Below are positions 28,567 through 36,535 of a DNA stretch of 64,000 nt, piece by piece. The stretch's first letter is position 1. Every line of letters starts with the position of its first letter. The notes below the pieces were generated by a model, which was not told the origin of the DNA, did no database searches, and saw only the letters and a list, made by a program, of their open reading frames with translations. The DNA comes from an archaeon (GTDB taxonomy: Archaea; Micrarchaeota; Micrarchaeia; Anstonellales; Bilamarchaeaceae). The DNA lies in NCBI GenBank assembly GCA_020053355.1, contig JAGVNI010000017.1, positions 1-64,000 of the forward strand. The letters are read 5' to 3'. Position numbers and translations under genes: made by a program.

Positions 28567-29037
28567 ATGAAACTCCTTTTCGACGAGATGCTCAAAAATC
28601 TCGCCTCGTGGTTTCGGATTCTCGGCATCGATAGCGCTTTTTACACTGGCAAGAGCGACAGCCAGCTGATTCACCTCGCGTTAAAAGACGGCCGCATCCT
28701 CATCACGCGCGACCTGCCGCTTTCATTGCGCTGCGACAAGTACGGCGTCCGCTGCATCATGATAAAAAGCGATAAAATCGAGGAGCAGATTGCCCATGTC
28801 CTCAAAGAGACCGGCATAACTCCGGTGTTCCCGAATTTCACAAGATGCGCGTCCTGCAACGGCGAATTGGAGGACGCGCCCAAAGAAGGACTGAAAGATT
28901 TGGTGCCGCAGAACACGCTTGAAACCCAGGCGAGGTTCTGGCGATGCAAGTCATGCGGAAAGATATTCTGGGAAGGCGGGCACTGGATTAACATCAAAAG
29001 GATTTACGAGAAAGCGTTGGGACTCTCCGCATCCTGA
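28567..29037 (+). CDS. Mut7-C RNase domain protein with zinc ribbon
   Basis: 156 residues. The N-terminal PIN-like Mut7-C (DUF82) fold has its acidic residues in MKLLFDEMLKNLASWFRILG and GRILITRDLPLSLRC. The C-terminal zinc ribbon has CASCNGEL and CKSCGKIFWEGGHW. The family is predicted to be an RNase, named after the exonuclease Mut7. The start codon follows the S10 stop by two bases, so the two are co-translated, suggesting a link to RNA or ribosome metabolism. Activity in archaea is untested as far as I know. Confidence 0.9.
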   Translation: MKLLFDEMLKNLASWFRILGIDSAFYTGKSDSQLIHLALKDGRILITRDLPLSLRCDKYGVRCIMIKSDKIEEQIAHVLKETGITPVFPNFTRCASCNGELEDAPKEGLKDLVPQNTLETQARFWRCKSCGKIFWEGGHWINIKRIYEKALGLSAS

Positions 29038-29058
29038 CCGCCCTTACCCTGGCGCTAA

Positions 29059-29352
29059 TCAGGCTTTTTTTATCCGCTTCAGCGTATAGTCGCCCTTCAC
29101 CGGTTTTTGCGCCTTTTTTTCGCTAAAGTGCTCATTAAGGAAAGCATAGACGACATACCATGCGCTAATCACCGCGGCTGCGATGCCGGCCAGCAAAAAT
29201 ACCCCAGCAAGGCCGAGAGCCATTATGCCCCCGAGAAGCACCAGCGGGGAGCCGATGGTGAAAATGACGAGGGCGGCGCCCACTCCGATAAGGAGGAAAA
29301 GGAGGACGGCCGCAAGCGATGCGGCTGCGAGGAATATATCCTGGGTCGCCAT
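29059..29352 (-). CDS. Small two- to three-helix membrane protein
   Basis: 97 residues with hydrophobic stretches ASLAAVLLFLLIGVGAALVI, GSPLVLLGGIMALGLAGVFL and AGIAAAVISAWYVVYAFLNE, and a basic C-terminal tail (KKAQKPVKGDYTLKRIKK). No family recognised. Its ATG lies two bases after the stop of the AIM24-like gene, so both form one operon. Confidence 0.75.
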   Translation of the reverse strand: MATQDIFLAAASLAAVLLFLLIGVGAALVIFTIGSPLVLLGGIMALGLAGVFLLAGIAAAVISAWYVVYAFLNEHFSEKKAQKPVKGDYTLKRIKKA

Positions 29353-29354
29353 GC

Positions 29355-30032
29355 TCAGCCCTTCGGGATGTACTGGAGTATCTTCTGGGCGACGCTGCTT
29401 GCGGGCATGCTCTGGAGCCAGATTTTACCGGGCCCTTCCAAGGTCGCGAGGAAGAGGCCTTCGCCCCCGAAGAGCATGTTCTTCACGCCCTTAACCATCT
29501 CGACCTCGTATTTCACCGTCGTCTCGAACATCGCCACCGAGCCGGTGTCCACTTTTAGCTTCTCCCCGGCCTTGAGTTCCATCTTGAACACCTCGCCGTC
29601 TATCTCGACGAACGCCATGCCCTTGCCGGACATCCTCTGCAGGAAGAACCCTTCGCCGCCGAAAAGGCCCACGCCGAGCTTCTTCCTGAATTCGACCTTC
29701 AGTTCCACGCCCTCCTGGGCTGCCAGGAACGCGTCTTTCTGGCATATCATCTCCTTGCCGGGCGCGATTTCGAGCGGGAGGATTTTTCCTGGGAAAGACG
29801 GCGCGAAAGAGACGATTCCCTTGCCGCCGGTCGTCTTGAACTGGACCATGAAAAGAGATTCTCCGGTGAACATCCTGCCAAGGCCGGCGCCAAGCCCGCC
29901 CCGCATCTGGGACTCCATGCCCATATTGGCGCTCATCCACGCCATCGCCCCGGATTCGGAATACACCCCCTCGCCTTCGTTCAGCTCAATCGTCAGGACC
30001 TGCATCGTCTCTCCTTCAATCTTGTGCTCCAT
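29355..30032 (-). CDS. AIM24/TIGR00266 family protein
   Basis: 225 residues from ATG at 30032, where GGGG lies ten bases upstream; ATG 30041 is an alternative. The family pattern is clear: ELNEGEGVYSESGAMAWMSA near the N-terminus, GESLFMVQFKTTGGKGIVSF, then paired G-rich beta repeats (GLFGGEGFFLQRMSGKGMAF and MLFGGEGLFLATLEGPGKIW). The fold is a beta-solenoid or double-psi trimer related to tryptophan RNA-binding attenuator proteins. Function is unknown in prokaryotes; the mitochondrial homologue AIM24 is needed for inner-membrane organisation. Coupled to a small membrane protein. Confidence 0.88.
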   Translation of the reverse strand: MEHKIEGETMQVLTIELNEGEGVYSESGAMAWMSANMGMESQMRGGLGAGLGRMFTGESLFMVQFKTTGGKGIVSFAPSFPGKILPLEIAPGKEMICQKDAFLAAQEGVELKVEFRKKLGVGLFGGEGFFLQRMSGKGMAFVEIDGEVFKMELKAGEKLKVDTGSVAMFETTVKYEVEMVKGVKNMLFGGEGLFLATLEGPGKIWLQSMPASSVAQKILQYIPKG

Positions 30033-30159
30033 GCAAATCATCCCCGTAGATTCAATTCACGGATAATACTGGAATGCCTCTCGAAAGATATTTAAGACGA
30101 ACTATTGATTAACAAGTCCAAGTCTACGATTTATCCGTAATTATTTGTTAGGTGAACTC

Positions 30160-30273
30160 ATGGGTGCGAAACCGCGAAAATGGAAAAAGAAGAACCGCAT
30201 GCGCTGGAAGTGGGTAAAGAAGAAGCGCAAACGGCTCAAGAGAAGGATGAAGAGGCGCGTCGGCGAGCTCTGA
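30160..30273 (+). CDS. rpl41e: Ribosomal protein L41e-like mini-protein
   Basis: 37 residues, too short for most gene finders. The core RWKWVKKKRKRLKRRMKRR matches the archaeal/eukaryotic L41e pattern of a single Arg/Lys-rich helix with W..KR.RRLKRKRRK. The first 14 residues (MGAKPRKWKKKNRM) extend the usual 25-residue protein. GGTGA lies four bases before ATG, TATA-like AGATATTTAAGAC lies about 65 nt upstream, and a poly-T terminator follows the stop, so it is a complete transcription unit. L41e sits at the ribosomal subunit interface in eukaryotes. Confidence 0.82.
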   Translation: MGAKPRKWKKKNRMRWKWVKKKRKRLKRRMKRRVGEL

Positions 30274-30275
30274 AG

Positions 30276-30303
30276 CCTTTTTTTCTTTAAAAACCTATTT
30301 TTA
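30276..30303 (+). terminator. Poly-T terminator after L41e-like gene
   Basis: GCCTTTTTTTCTTTAAAAAC directly follows the stop codon at 30273. Confidence 0.65.
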
Positions 30304-30336
30304 AATTACTTACCACACTAATCCCCAGTGATACCC

Positions 30337-30849
30337 ATGGCTATAGTGCGGGGAAAACTGGCGGATTTCAACAGCGCTTATGCGAAGCGCCACGGCCATG
30401 CCCCGAAACCGCTCGAACTCCAGAGGATTGAATCGCAGGTTGAACCCGTCATCCGCTCATGCGGGAGGGTGCCGGAAAACGTCCTGGCTGCCCTCGACCT
30501 GGAATCTGACGCGACGTATGAGTTCGTGGCTGAAATCCGCAGCGGCGACACGGTTGTCGTCAAGGCCGGGCAGGGCGTGTTCCAGCTCACTTTCACGCGC
30601 ATCGACGAATTCGGGATGCTGGTCGCGATGGGATTTTCAGACGGAAGACACGATTACGAGCACCATATCGCCGACGGGGAGGAAGGGCGGGTCAAGGTTT
30701 GGGGCGGGATGCTCCCGAATTTCCGGTGTTTCGAGGTAACAGCCGAGATGATCCCCATGCACCAGGACGGGACGGGCATCCTCGCGTGCGTCATGATTAC
30801 AGCGCTGACGGACATTTCTGAAGGGCCATTCTATTTAGAGCCGGCCTGA
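30337..30849 (+). CDS. Unknown cytosolic protein, 170 residues
   Basis: Starts at ATG 30337, with TATA-like TTTTTAAATTAC about 30 nt upstream giving a leaderless transcript; GTG at 30328 in frame is less likely. Segments: an N-terminal helix, HAPKPLELQRIESQVEPVIR, then a beta-rich domain with alternating strands (TYEFVAEIRSGDTVVVKAGQ, GVFQLTFTRIDEFGMLVAMG, RVKVWGGMLPNFRCFEVTAE). No cysteine motif or membrane segment. I do not recognise the family. Confidence 0.75.
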   Translation: MAIVRGKLADFNSAYAKRHGHAPKPLELQRIESQVEPVIRSCGRVPENVLAALDLESDATYEFVAEIRSGDTVVVKAGQGVFQLTFTRIDEFGMLVAMGFSDGRHDYEHHIADGEEGRVKVWGGMLPNFRCFEVTAEMIPMHQDGTGILACVMITALTDISEGPFYLEPA

Positions 30850-30863
30850 GGGGGATATTCCGG

Positions 30864-31064
30864 TTAGTTTCCTTTTCCAGCCAGTTTCTTGTATTCATCC
30901 GGCGTAGCTTCGGCAGGCGGTCCGGAATAATTGCACTTGGGGCAGTTGACGGTCACGCCGATGCTCTCAGCCCGCCAGTCGCTCATCCCCCCGGAACTGA
31001 AAAAGGCGCTTGCGTCCAGGCGCACCCTGCATTTCGGACAGAACGTGATTTTCCGCGAAACCAT
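30864..31064 (-). CDS. Small zinc-ribbon protein
   Basis: 66 residues. Two CPKC knuckles (ITFCPKCRVRLDA and VTVNCPKCNYSGPP) about 32 residues apart form a rubredoxin or TFIIS-like zinc ribbon. It resembles the stand-alone ribbons related to RNA polymerase subunit M/TFS N-terminal domains, but lacks the TFS catalytic DE hairpin. It shares the promoter region with the L1 operon on the other strand. Confidence 0.8.
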   Translation of the reverse strand: MVSRKITFCPKCRVRLDASAFFSSGGMSDWRAESIGVTVNCPKCNYSGPPAEATPDEYKKLAGKGN

Positions 31065-31084
31065 AGGGAGATGTCCGGGGAAAA

Positions 31085-31097
31085 GGTTTTTAAAAAC
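31085..31097 (+). promoter_or_regulatory. TATA region of the L1-P0-P1 operon
   Basis: GGTTTTTAAAAAC lies about 60 nt before the L1 start. The resulting leader of roughly 40 nt contains TAGGAGGG eight bases before ATG. Being near-symmetric, it may also serve the zinc-ribbon gene on the minus strand. Confidence 0.55.
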
Positions 31098-31155
31098 AGG
31101 GGAACATACCCATTATCACCCGTTAAACTACTCTGGAGAGTAGGAGGGCTTGTTT

Positions 31156-31788
31156 ATGGACAGGAAAAAACTAGCAGAGGCCATCAAGAAGGCCCTGGAC
31201 GACAAAGGGAAGAAGAAATTCAAGCAGAGCGTAGAGCTCATAGTCAACATGAGGGGAATCGATTTCGCGAAAAGCGAAAACAGGCTCAACCTCGACATAG
31301 TGCTCCCCAAGGGAAAGGGGGGGAAAGAGCTCAAATCCGCGGTCTTTGCAGAAGGCAACATGGCAGACGAAGCGCGGAGGGCAGGTGCCGACCTTGTCAT
31401 CCAGCCGAACGACATCGCCGGCTGGACCGCGCCTGCAAAGGTCAAGGACCTTGCGAACAATTATTTCCTGCTTGCGCAGCCGAACCTGATGGGTGTCGTG
31501 GCCAAATCGCTCGGCCAGAGCCTGGGCAAGAGGGGCAAGCTGCCCAAGCCGATTACCGGAAACATTAAGGAGCTTATCGAGCGCTCGAAGAAGTCGGTCA
31601 GGATTGTCTCGAAAGGCAAGTACCTCCCCGTAGCGCAGGCTTTAATCGGCACTGAAATCATGGAGGCCGAGGAGCTCCTCGACAACGCCGAAACGGTCTA
31701 TGACGCCGTCAAGAACAAGGTCAACGAGGGCAACATCAAGTCGGTTTACGTGAAGCTGACGATGGGCAAGCCCGTGAAGGTTGCATGA
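31156..31788 (+). CDS. rpl1: Ribosomal protein L1 (uL1)
   Basis: 210 residues from ATG at 31156, chosen because TAGGAGGG is eight bases upstream; TTG at 31150 is in frame. Matches include QSVELIVNMRGIDFAKSENR (N-terminal RNA-binding part), LNLDIVLPKGKGG, IEAEELLDNAE-like IMEAEELLDNAETVYDAV and the terminal SVYVKLTMGKPVKV. L1 forms the mobile L1 stalk by the E site and, in methanogens, represses its own operon. It heads the L1-P0-P1 operon as in other archaea. Confidence 0.97.
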   Translation: MDRKKLAEAIKKALDDKGKKKFKQSVELIVNMRGIDFAKSENRLNLDIVLPKGKGGKELKSAVFAEGNMADEARRAGADLVIQPNDIAGWTAPAKVKDLANNYFLLAQPNLMGVVAKSLGQSLGKRGKLPKPITGNIKELIERSKKSVRIVSKGKYLPVAQALIGTEIMEAEELLDNAETVYDAVKNKVNEGNIKSVYVKLTMGKPVKVA

Positions 31789-31799
31789 GGTGGGTACCA

Positions 31800-32651
31800 A
31801 TGGCATACAAGACTGACATTAACAAAACTGAAATCAAGAGGAAGACCGAACAGGTCAAGAAGGTCATTGCGGACATGAAGAAATTCAAGACCGTTGCGCT
31901 CCTGGACTTGAGGAAGCTGCCGGATGCGCTCCTGCAGTCGCTCCGCCAGAAGGTCCGGCAAAAGGGCGGCCACGTGTACGTTCTCAAGAAGCCGGTCATC
32001 AGCCGCGTCCTCGCAGCCGACAAGAAACTTGCGGCTCGCGTAGGCGAATGCAACAAGCCCGTGGCACTCATACTGACAGACCAGTCCCCGTATGAATTGA
32101 ACACCTTCTTCAAGGAACACAGGAAGAAGAGGGCGGCAAAAATCGGGGACATCGCGGTTGCGGACATAGTGATTCCCGAAGGCGACACAGACCTCCCTCC
32201 GGGCCCGGCGCTTTCAGAATTGAAAGCGGGCGGAGTCAACGTCCAGATAAAGGCCGGCAAGATAATCGTTTCCAAGGAGAGCATGATTGCCAGGAGCGGG
32301 GAGAAGCTCACGGAGCCGAAAGTCAAGGCGCTCCAGAGCCTCGGCGTCCAGCCTTTCGAAATCATGGCAAGCCTGGTCTTCGGGTCCGATGGCGAATACA
32401 TCTACTCGAAAGAGCTTCTGGATTTGGGCGACACGGTAAACGCCGATATGGCGGCAGGCCTCTCGCAGGCCATGAACCTGTCCCTGAATACCGGCTACCC
32501 GACCCAGCAGAACATCAACCTTCTGCTTGGCGACGCGGTGAAGCAGGCGATGAACGTATCCCTGAACGCGAACGTATATTCATCAAGCTCGATAGAGCAG
32601 CTTCTCTCCTCTGCCATCCGGCAGGGGACGGCTCTAGGAAAGCTTGGTTAA
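31800..32651 (+). CDS. rpl10: Ribosomal protein P0/L10 (uL10)
   Basis: 283 residues from ATG at 31800, with GAGGTG seven bases upstream; ATG 31785 is in frame and overlaps the L1 stop. N-terminal rRNA-binding domain (FKTVALLDLRKLPDALLQSL, RQKVRQKGGHVYVLKKPVIS), then the archaeal P0 middle (PEGDTDLPPGPALSELKAGG, QIKAGKIIVSKES) and a helical C-terminal region (LGDAVKQAMNVSLNANVYSS) that holds P1/L12 dimers. Unusually, the acidic P-protein tail ending in GLxxLFG is absent: the protein stops at SAIRQGTALGKLG. Confidence 0.95.
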   Translation: MAYKTDINKTEIKRKTEQVKKVIADMKKFKTVALLDLRKLPDALLQSLRQKVRQKGGHVYVLKKPVISRVLAADKKLAARVGECNKPVALILTDQSPYELNTFFKEHRKKRAAKIGDIAVADIVIPEGDTDLPPGPALSELKAGGVNVQIKAGKIIVSKESMIARSGEKLTEPKVKALQSLGVQPFEIMASLVFGSDGEYIYSKELLDLGDTVNADMAAGLSQAMNLSLNTGYPTQQNINLLLGDAVKQAMNVSLNANVYSSSSIEQLLSSAIRQGTALGKLG

Positions 32652-32709
32652 ATGAGAGATGAAAGGAAGATAAAAAGGAACCTTGGTTCCTTTTATTGAG
32701 GTGTATGAT

Positions 32710-33024
32710 ATGACCAAAGTAGACCCATATTTGCATGCCGTGCTCGTTCTGCACGGGGCTGGAAAGGAAGTGAGCAAGGAGGGCATAGTTGCCGTAGTCA
32801 AGGCAAGCGGCGCGGATGTCGATGATGCCCGCGCGAAAGTGCTCGCCGAGGCGGTGAAGGGCGTCAACTTCGAGGATCTTCTCAAGCAGTCCATGATGGT
32901 GGCTGCGGCGCCGGTGGCAGCGGCCCCGGCGGCTCACGGCGAGTCCAAGAAAGAGGAGAAGAAGGAAGACGAAGGCAAGAAAGAGGAGCAGGCCGCTGAA
33001 GGTCTTGCTAGCCTGTTCGGTTAA
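32710..33024 (+). CDS. rpl12: Ribosomal stalk protein P1/L12 (archaeal L12)
   Basis: 104 residues from ATG at 32710, with GAGGTG seven bases upstream. N-terminal helical dimerisation part (DPYLHAVLVLHGAGKEVSKE, VVKASGADVDDARAKVLAEA), an Ala-rich hinge and an acidic Lys/Glu tail ending EGLASLFG, the conserved factor-binding end. It recruits translation GTPases to the ribosome. Last gene of the operon; a hairpin and T tracts follow. Confidence 0.97.
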   Translation: MTKVDPYLHAVLVLHGAGKEVSKEGIVAVVKASGADVDDARAKVLAEAVKGVNFEDLLKQSMMVAAAPVAAAPAAHGESKKEEKKEDEGKKEEQAAEGLASLFG

Positions 33025-33042
33025 CCGCGTTAACCGGAGAGA

Positions 33043-33125
33043 CGGAGGCAGAATGCCTCCGGATGTTCGGCTAGAGTTTTCTTTTTTCCTTATTTCCTTT
33101 TCTTTCTATTTCGTTTTTTTTATCC
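33043..33125 (+). terminator. Hairpin and T-rich terminator of ribosomal stalk operon
   Basis: CGGAGGCA-GAA-TGCCTCCG (33043-33061, eight pairs) is followed by TTTTCTTTTTTCC, TTTTCTTTC and CGTTTTTTTT tracts up to about 33121. The hairpin resembles a bacterial terminator stem, but the T tracts alone would serve in archaea. The 177-base gap to the next gene holds nothing else I can support apart from its promoter. Confidence 0.6.
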
Positions 33126-33201
33126 CGTCTTCTAATGAATCATCGCTCTTTCCCCAGCGGACGCGAATCCTGTTAAATTCCTGCGCATCCCATTCCTGGA
33201 C

Positions 33202-33912
33202 ATGGAATTCGTTGACATAATCGCCCAACTATCCAAGAATTCGAAACCCGGGAACAGGGAGGGCATGGAAAGGTTCGCAATCACGGCCGACCGGGTTTAC
33301 GGGACCGGCCTCCCGTTCGTGCGCAATCTCGCGAAGCAAATCAAAAAGGAGACGGATGGCCCTGGGGAACGCAACGCCCTGGCGAAAAGGCTGTGGGCGC
33401 ACGGCGCGCATGAGACCAAACTCCTCTCATCCATCGTTGCGGAGCCGGATATCGGATGGGATACGGTCGAAAAGTGGCTGGGCTCCTGCCAGAACTGGGC
33501 TGAAGTGGACCAGCTCTGCATGAACCTGGCCGGGGAGATGGACGGGGCCGGGGGGAAGGCGCTGGAGTATTCCAAATCAGGGGACCTCTGGCGAAAGCGG
33601 GCGGGATTCGTCATCATGGCTGTCCTTGCCATGCGGCAGAAGGGGAGCCTGGACGCCGGGTTGTCTGAAAAATATTTCAAGGCCATAGCAAGGGAAAGCA
33701 CGGATGAGCGGAATTTCGTGAAGAAAGCCGTGAACTGGGCGCTCCGCCACCTTGGAAAGCTCGTGGATAAGCCTAGATTCGACGAAGCCGTCGCATTATC
33801 AAGGAAGCTTGCGGCCAGCGATGACAAGACTGCCAGGTGGATTGGCAAGGATGCCCTTCGGGAACTCAATGCAAAAGGCCCGCCGAAGGGGCGCAATGCC
33901 GCAGGCCACTGA
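33202..33912 (+). CDS. AlkD-like DNA alkylation repair protein
   Basis: 236 residues, all helical, built of HEAT-like repeats. Matches the AlkD family pattern: MERFAITADRVYGTGLPFVR near 25, LAKRLWAHGAHETKLLSSIV near 63, WDTVEKWLGSCQNWAEVDQL near 90, SGDLWRKRAGFVIMAVLAM near 128, ERNFVKKAVNWALRHLGK near 174. AlkD is a DNA glycosylase for bulky N3/N7-alkylpurines. The tryptophan and acidic residue used for catalysis have plausible counterparts (W97 region) but I cannot align them securely. Confidence 0.88.
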   Translation: MEFVDIIAQLSKNSKPGNREGMERFAITADRVYGTGLPFVRNLAKQIKKETDGPGERNALAKRLWAHGAHETKLLSSIVAEPDIGWDTVEKWLGSCQNWAEVDQLCMNLAGEMDGAGGKALEYSKSGDLWRKRAGFVIMAVLAMRQKGSLDAGLSEKYFKAIARESTDERNFVKKAVNWALRHLGKLVDKPRFDEAVALSRKLAASDDKTARWIGKDALRELNAKGPPKGRNAAGH

Positions 33913-33947
33913 AACATATTTATTACTAGCATCCGTTACTAGCGTAT

Positions 33948-34883
33948 ATGCACAAGTCCGTGAAGGCGGCGGTCCGGGAAATAAAATCGCTTAAAATCCA
34001 GGGAGCCCGCAACGTCGCCCGCTCTGCCGTGGAGGCGCTCGCCGTCTCGGCAAAGGACTCTAAAGCGAAGACAATGGCGTCGTTTCGCAGCGAATTTTCG
34101 CAGACCGCAGAAATCCTCGCCCAGAGCAGGCCGACAGAACCCATGATGAGGAACCTCCTCGATGAGGCGGTCAGGTTCGCATCAATTCAGGCCAAATCCA
34201 AGGAGGTGCGGGATGTCGCCGGCCTGAAGAAGCTGATTGCGGCGCACGAGAAAGAGGTTCTCGCCAGGGTGGATGAGGGGGCGAAAAGGCTCGCCGAATA
34301 CGGAGCCAAGCTGATTCCGGATGATGCCCTCGTCCTGACGCACTGCCACTCATCCACATCCACAAGCTGCATGATTGCCGCGAAGAAGATGAGGAAAAGG
34401 TTTTCAGTCATATGCTTCGAGACGCGCCCCAGGTGGCAGGGACGGAAGACCGCAGCCGAGCTGGCCAAGGCTGGCATCGACGTCACCATCTCGGTCGACG
34501 GGGCGATGAACCTGTTCATGAAGAAAGCGGACATCGTGATTGTGGGCGCGGATTCGGTGACATCCAGGGGCGACCTAATCAATAAAATCGGCACATCGAC
34601 CCTTGCGCACATCGCCCGCATGAACGACGTTTCCTTTTACAGCGCGGCCGAGCTTTTCAAGTACAGCCCGATGACGATTTACGGGACACGGGAGAAAATC
34701 GAGGAGCGCGACCCGTTGGAGGTCTGGGACAAACCCCCGAGGGGGGTGAAGATACGGAACCCGGCATTCGAGGCGACGGCAGCCAAATACGTCAGCGGGT
34801 ACATAACCGAGCTGGGCGTGATACCGTCGCAGTCGTTCTTCGCGATGGCGACAGAGAAGCTCGGCATAAAGCTGTACGAATGA
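33948..34883 (+). CDS. Ribose-1,5-bisphosphate isomerase
   Basis: 311 residues, eIF2B-alpha/MtnA fold. The catalytic Cys133 lies in LTHCHSSTSTS and Asp202 in GADSVTSRG, at the same numbers as in the characterised Thermococcus enzyme. ETRPRWQGRKTAAEL and the terminal ITELGVIPSQSFFAMA fit. It converts ribose-1,5-bisphosphate to ribulose-1,5-bisphosphate in the archaeal AMP-salvage pathway that feeds type III RuBisCO. The next gene, 66 bases on, is AMP phosphorylase, the step before. RuBisCO is not in the window. TATA-like ACATATTTATTAC lies about 30 nt before the ATG. Confidence 0.94.
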   Translation: MHKSVKAAVREIKSLKIQGARNVARSAVEALAVSAKDSKAKTMASFRSEFSQTAEILAQSRPTEPMMRNLLDEAVRFASIQAKSKEVRDVAGLKKLIAAHEKEVLARVDEGAKRLAEYGAKLIPDDALVLTHCHSSTSTSCMIAAKKMRKRFSVICFETRPRWQGRKTAAELAKAGIDVTISVDGAMNLFMKKADIVIVGADSVTSRGDLINKIGTSTLAHIARMNDVSFYSAAELFKYSPMTIYGTREKIEERDPLEVWDKPPRGVKIRNPAFEATAAKYVSGYITELGVIPSQSFFAMATEKLGIKLYE

Positions 34884-34949
34884 ATGCGTCGACAGTGGAT
34901 TGCGTTATTCAGGATCATCTTGATGAAGGAAAAAACGAGGTAATGCGAT

Positions 34950-36515
34950 ATGGTTGAATACGTGGAAACGAAACAGATGGAAAAGGTCGATGTATGGAAG
35001 CTCAAGAAATACGTCTGCAAGGTCAAGCCCATCGACATCTATACAGGCAGGAACATCATCGTCCTCAACAAGGCTGAAGCGCAGGAGCACGACATCTACT
35101 CCGGCTACCGCACCGAGCTGTGCCATGACAACAAGAGCATCATCGCCATAGTGGATGTGAGCGAGGAGATAGTCGAGTCGGGGGAAATCGGAGTTTTCCG
35201 GGACCTCGCCAGCTGGCACAAACTGAAGAAAGGGGACACGATCGAGATCGTCCACATGGACCAGCCCGAATCCATCAAGTTCATCAGGAAGAAGCTGGAC
35301 AAGGGCGCGCTCAATGCGGCCGAGATACGCACGATAGTCAAGGAAATCATGCAGGACAAGCTCAGCGAGATAGAGACCTCGGCCTGGATTACCGCCGCCT
35401 ACATCAACGGGTTCACGGACGAGGAGGTCATAGCCCTGGCGCAGGCGACGGTTGAATCCGGCGAGCAGCTGGATTTGGGCAAGAAGCCGATACTCGACAA
35501 GCACTGCATCGGCGGCGTCGCAGGCAACCGGACCACGATGGTGATAGTCCCGATTATCGCGGCTGCGGGGGCATATATCCCGAAAACCTCGTCGCGCTCG
35601 ATTACATCGGCTTCAGGCACTGCGGACACCATGGAGGTGTTCGCGAATGTCACGTTCAACATGGATGAATTGCGCTCGATGGTCCTCAAGGCCAAGGGCG
35701 CTATCGTGTGGGGCGGCGGCATGAGGCTCGCCCCGGTCGATGACAAATTGATTCGCGTCCGGCATCCGCTTTCCCTGGACCCGGAAGGAATGCTCCTGGC
35801 CAGCATCCTAGGCAAGAAGAAAAGCGTCGGCGCAGAGTATGTGATGATAGACATCCCGGTCGGCCGGGGTGTCAAGGTGCCGTATGTGGAGAGGGGGAAC
35901 GAGCTCGCCAAGCATTTCCTCCGCGTCGGGGACAGGCTGGGGATGAAAATCGAGGCGCTTATCACCGACGGTGCTGAGCCTGTCGGCAACGGCGTCGGGC
36001 CGTCATTGGAATGCGTTGATGTCCTGGAGGTCCTCGAAGGGCGCGGGCCGGACGATTTGCGCCACAAAAGCCTGCTCATGGCCGGGAAACTCCTCGAATT
36101 GTGCGGAAAAGTCGAAAAAGACCGAGGATATTCGGTTGCCGAGACCCTGGTAAACAGCGGGAAAGCCCTTGCGAAATTCAGGGAGATCATAGCGCTCCAG
36201 GGCGGGAACCCCAAGGTGAAGACATCGGACATACCTGTCGGCCAGTACAGCCATACGATAACATCCGACGTGGCGGGCAGCATATTCCATATCGACAACA
36301 AGGTGATGTCCAAGATGGCGCGCATCGCCGGCGCGCCGCGCGACAAGGGCGCCGGGGTCCTGATACACAGGCTGAGGGGAGACCGGGTCGAGAAGGGCGA
36401 CAAGCTGTTCACCCTGTTCTCCGAGAGCGAGACCAAGCTCGATTTCGCCCTTAAAGCGCTAAAAGACCTCGAACCGATAGAGATGAGGAAGATGCTCCTG
36501 GGGAGCATCCAGTAG
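34950..36515 (+). CDS. deoA: AMP phosphorylase
   Basis: 521 residues, near the usual 500-505. The N-terminal archaeal-specific double-psi barrel domain (about 1-85, VKPIDIYTGRNIIVLNKAEA) precedes the nucleoside phosphorylase family II core: ITAAYINGFTDEEVIALAQA, ILDKHCIGGVAGNRTTMVIV, SSRSITSASGTADTMEVFAN, MRLAPVDDKLIRVRHPLSLD. It phosphorolyses AMP (and CMP, UMP) to ribose-1,5-bisphosphate and the base. Transcribed with the isomerase that uses its product. Confidence 0.96.
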   Translation: MVEYVETKQMEKVDVWKLKKYVCKVKPIDIYTGRNIIVLNKAEAQEHDIYSGYRTELCHDNKSIIAIVDVSEEIVESGEIGVFRDLASWHKLKKGDTIEIVHMDQPESIKFIRKKLDKGALNAAEIRTIVKEIMQDKLSEIETSAWITAAYINGFTDEEVIALAQATVESGEQLDLGKKPILDKHCIGGVAGNRTTMVIVPIIAAAGAYIPKTSSRSITSASGTADTMEVFANVTFNMDELRSMVLKAKGAIVWGGGMRLAPVDDKLIRVRHPLSLDPEGMLLASILGKKKSVGAEYVMIDIPVGRGVKVPYVERGNELAKHFLRVGDRLGMKIEALITDGAEPVGNGVGPSLECVDVLEVLEGRGPDDLRHKSLLMAGKLLELCGKVEKDRGYSVAETLVNSGKALAKFREIIALQGGNPKVKTSDIPVGQYSHTITSDVAGSIFHIDNKVMSKMARIAGAPRDKGAGVLIHRLRGDRVEKGDKLFTLFSESETKLDFALKALKDLEPIEMRKMLLGSIQ

Positions 36516-36535
36516 CGCTGCCAGCAAACGGCATC

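Noticed and set aside
29107-30066. Plus-strand open frame of 319 codons
   Set aside because: Antisense to the AIM24-like and small membrane genes, which match known patterns; its translation is rich in Ser/Pro without domains.
35399-36508. Minus-strand open frame of 369 codons
   Set aside because: Mirror of AMP phosphorylase; no independent support.
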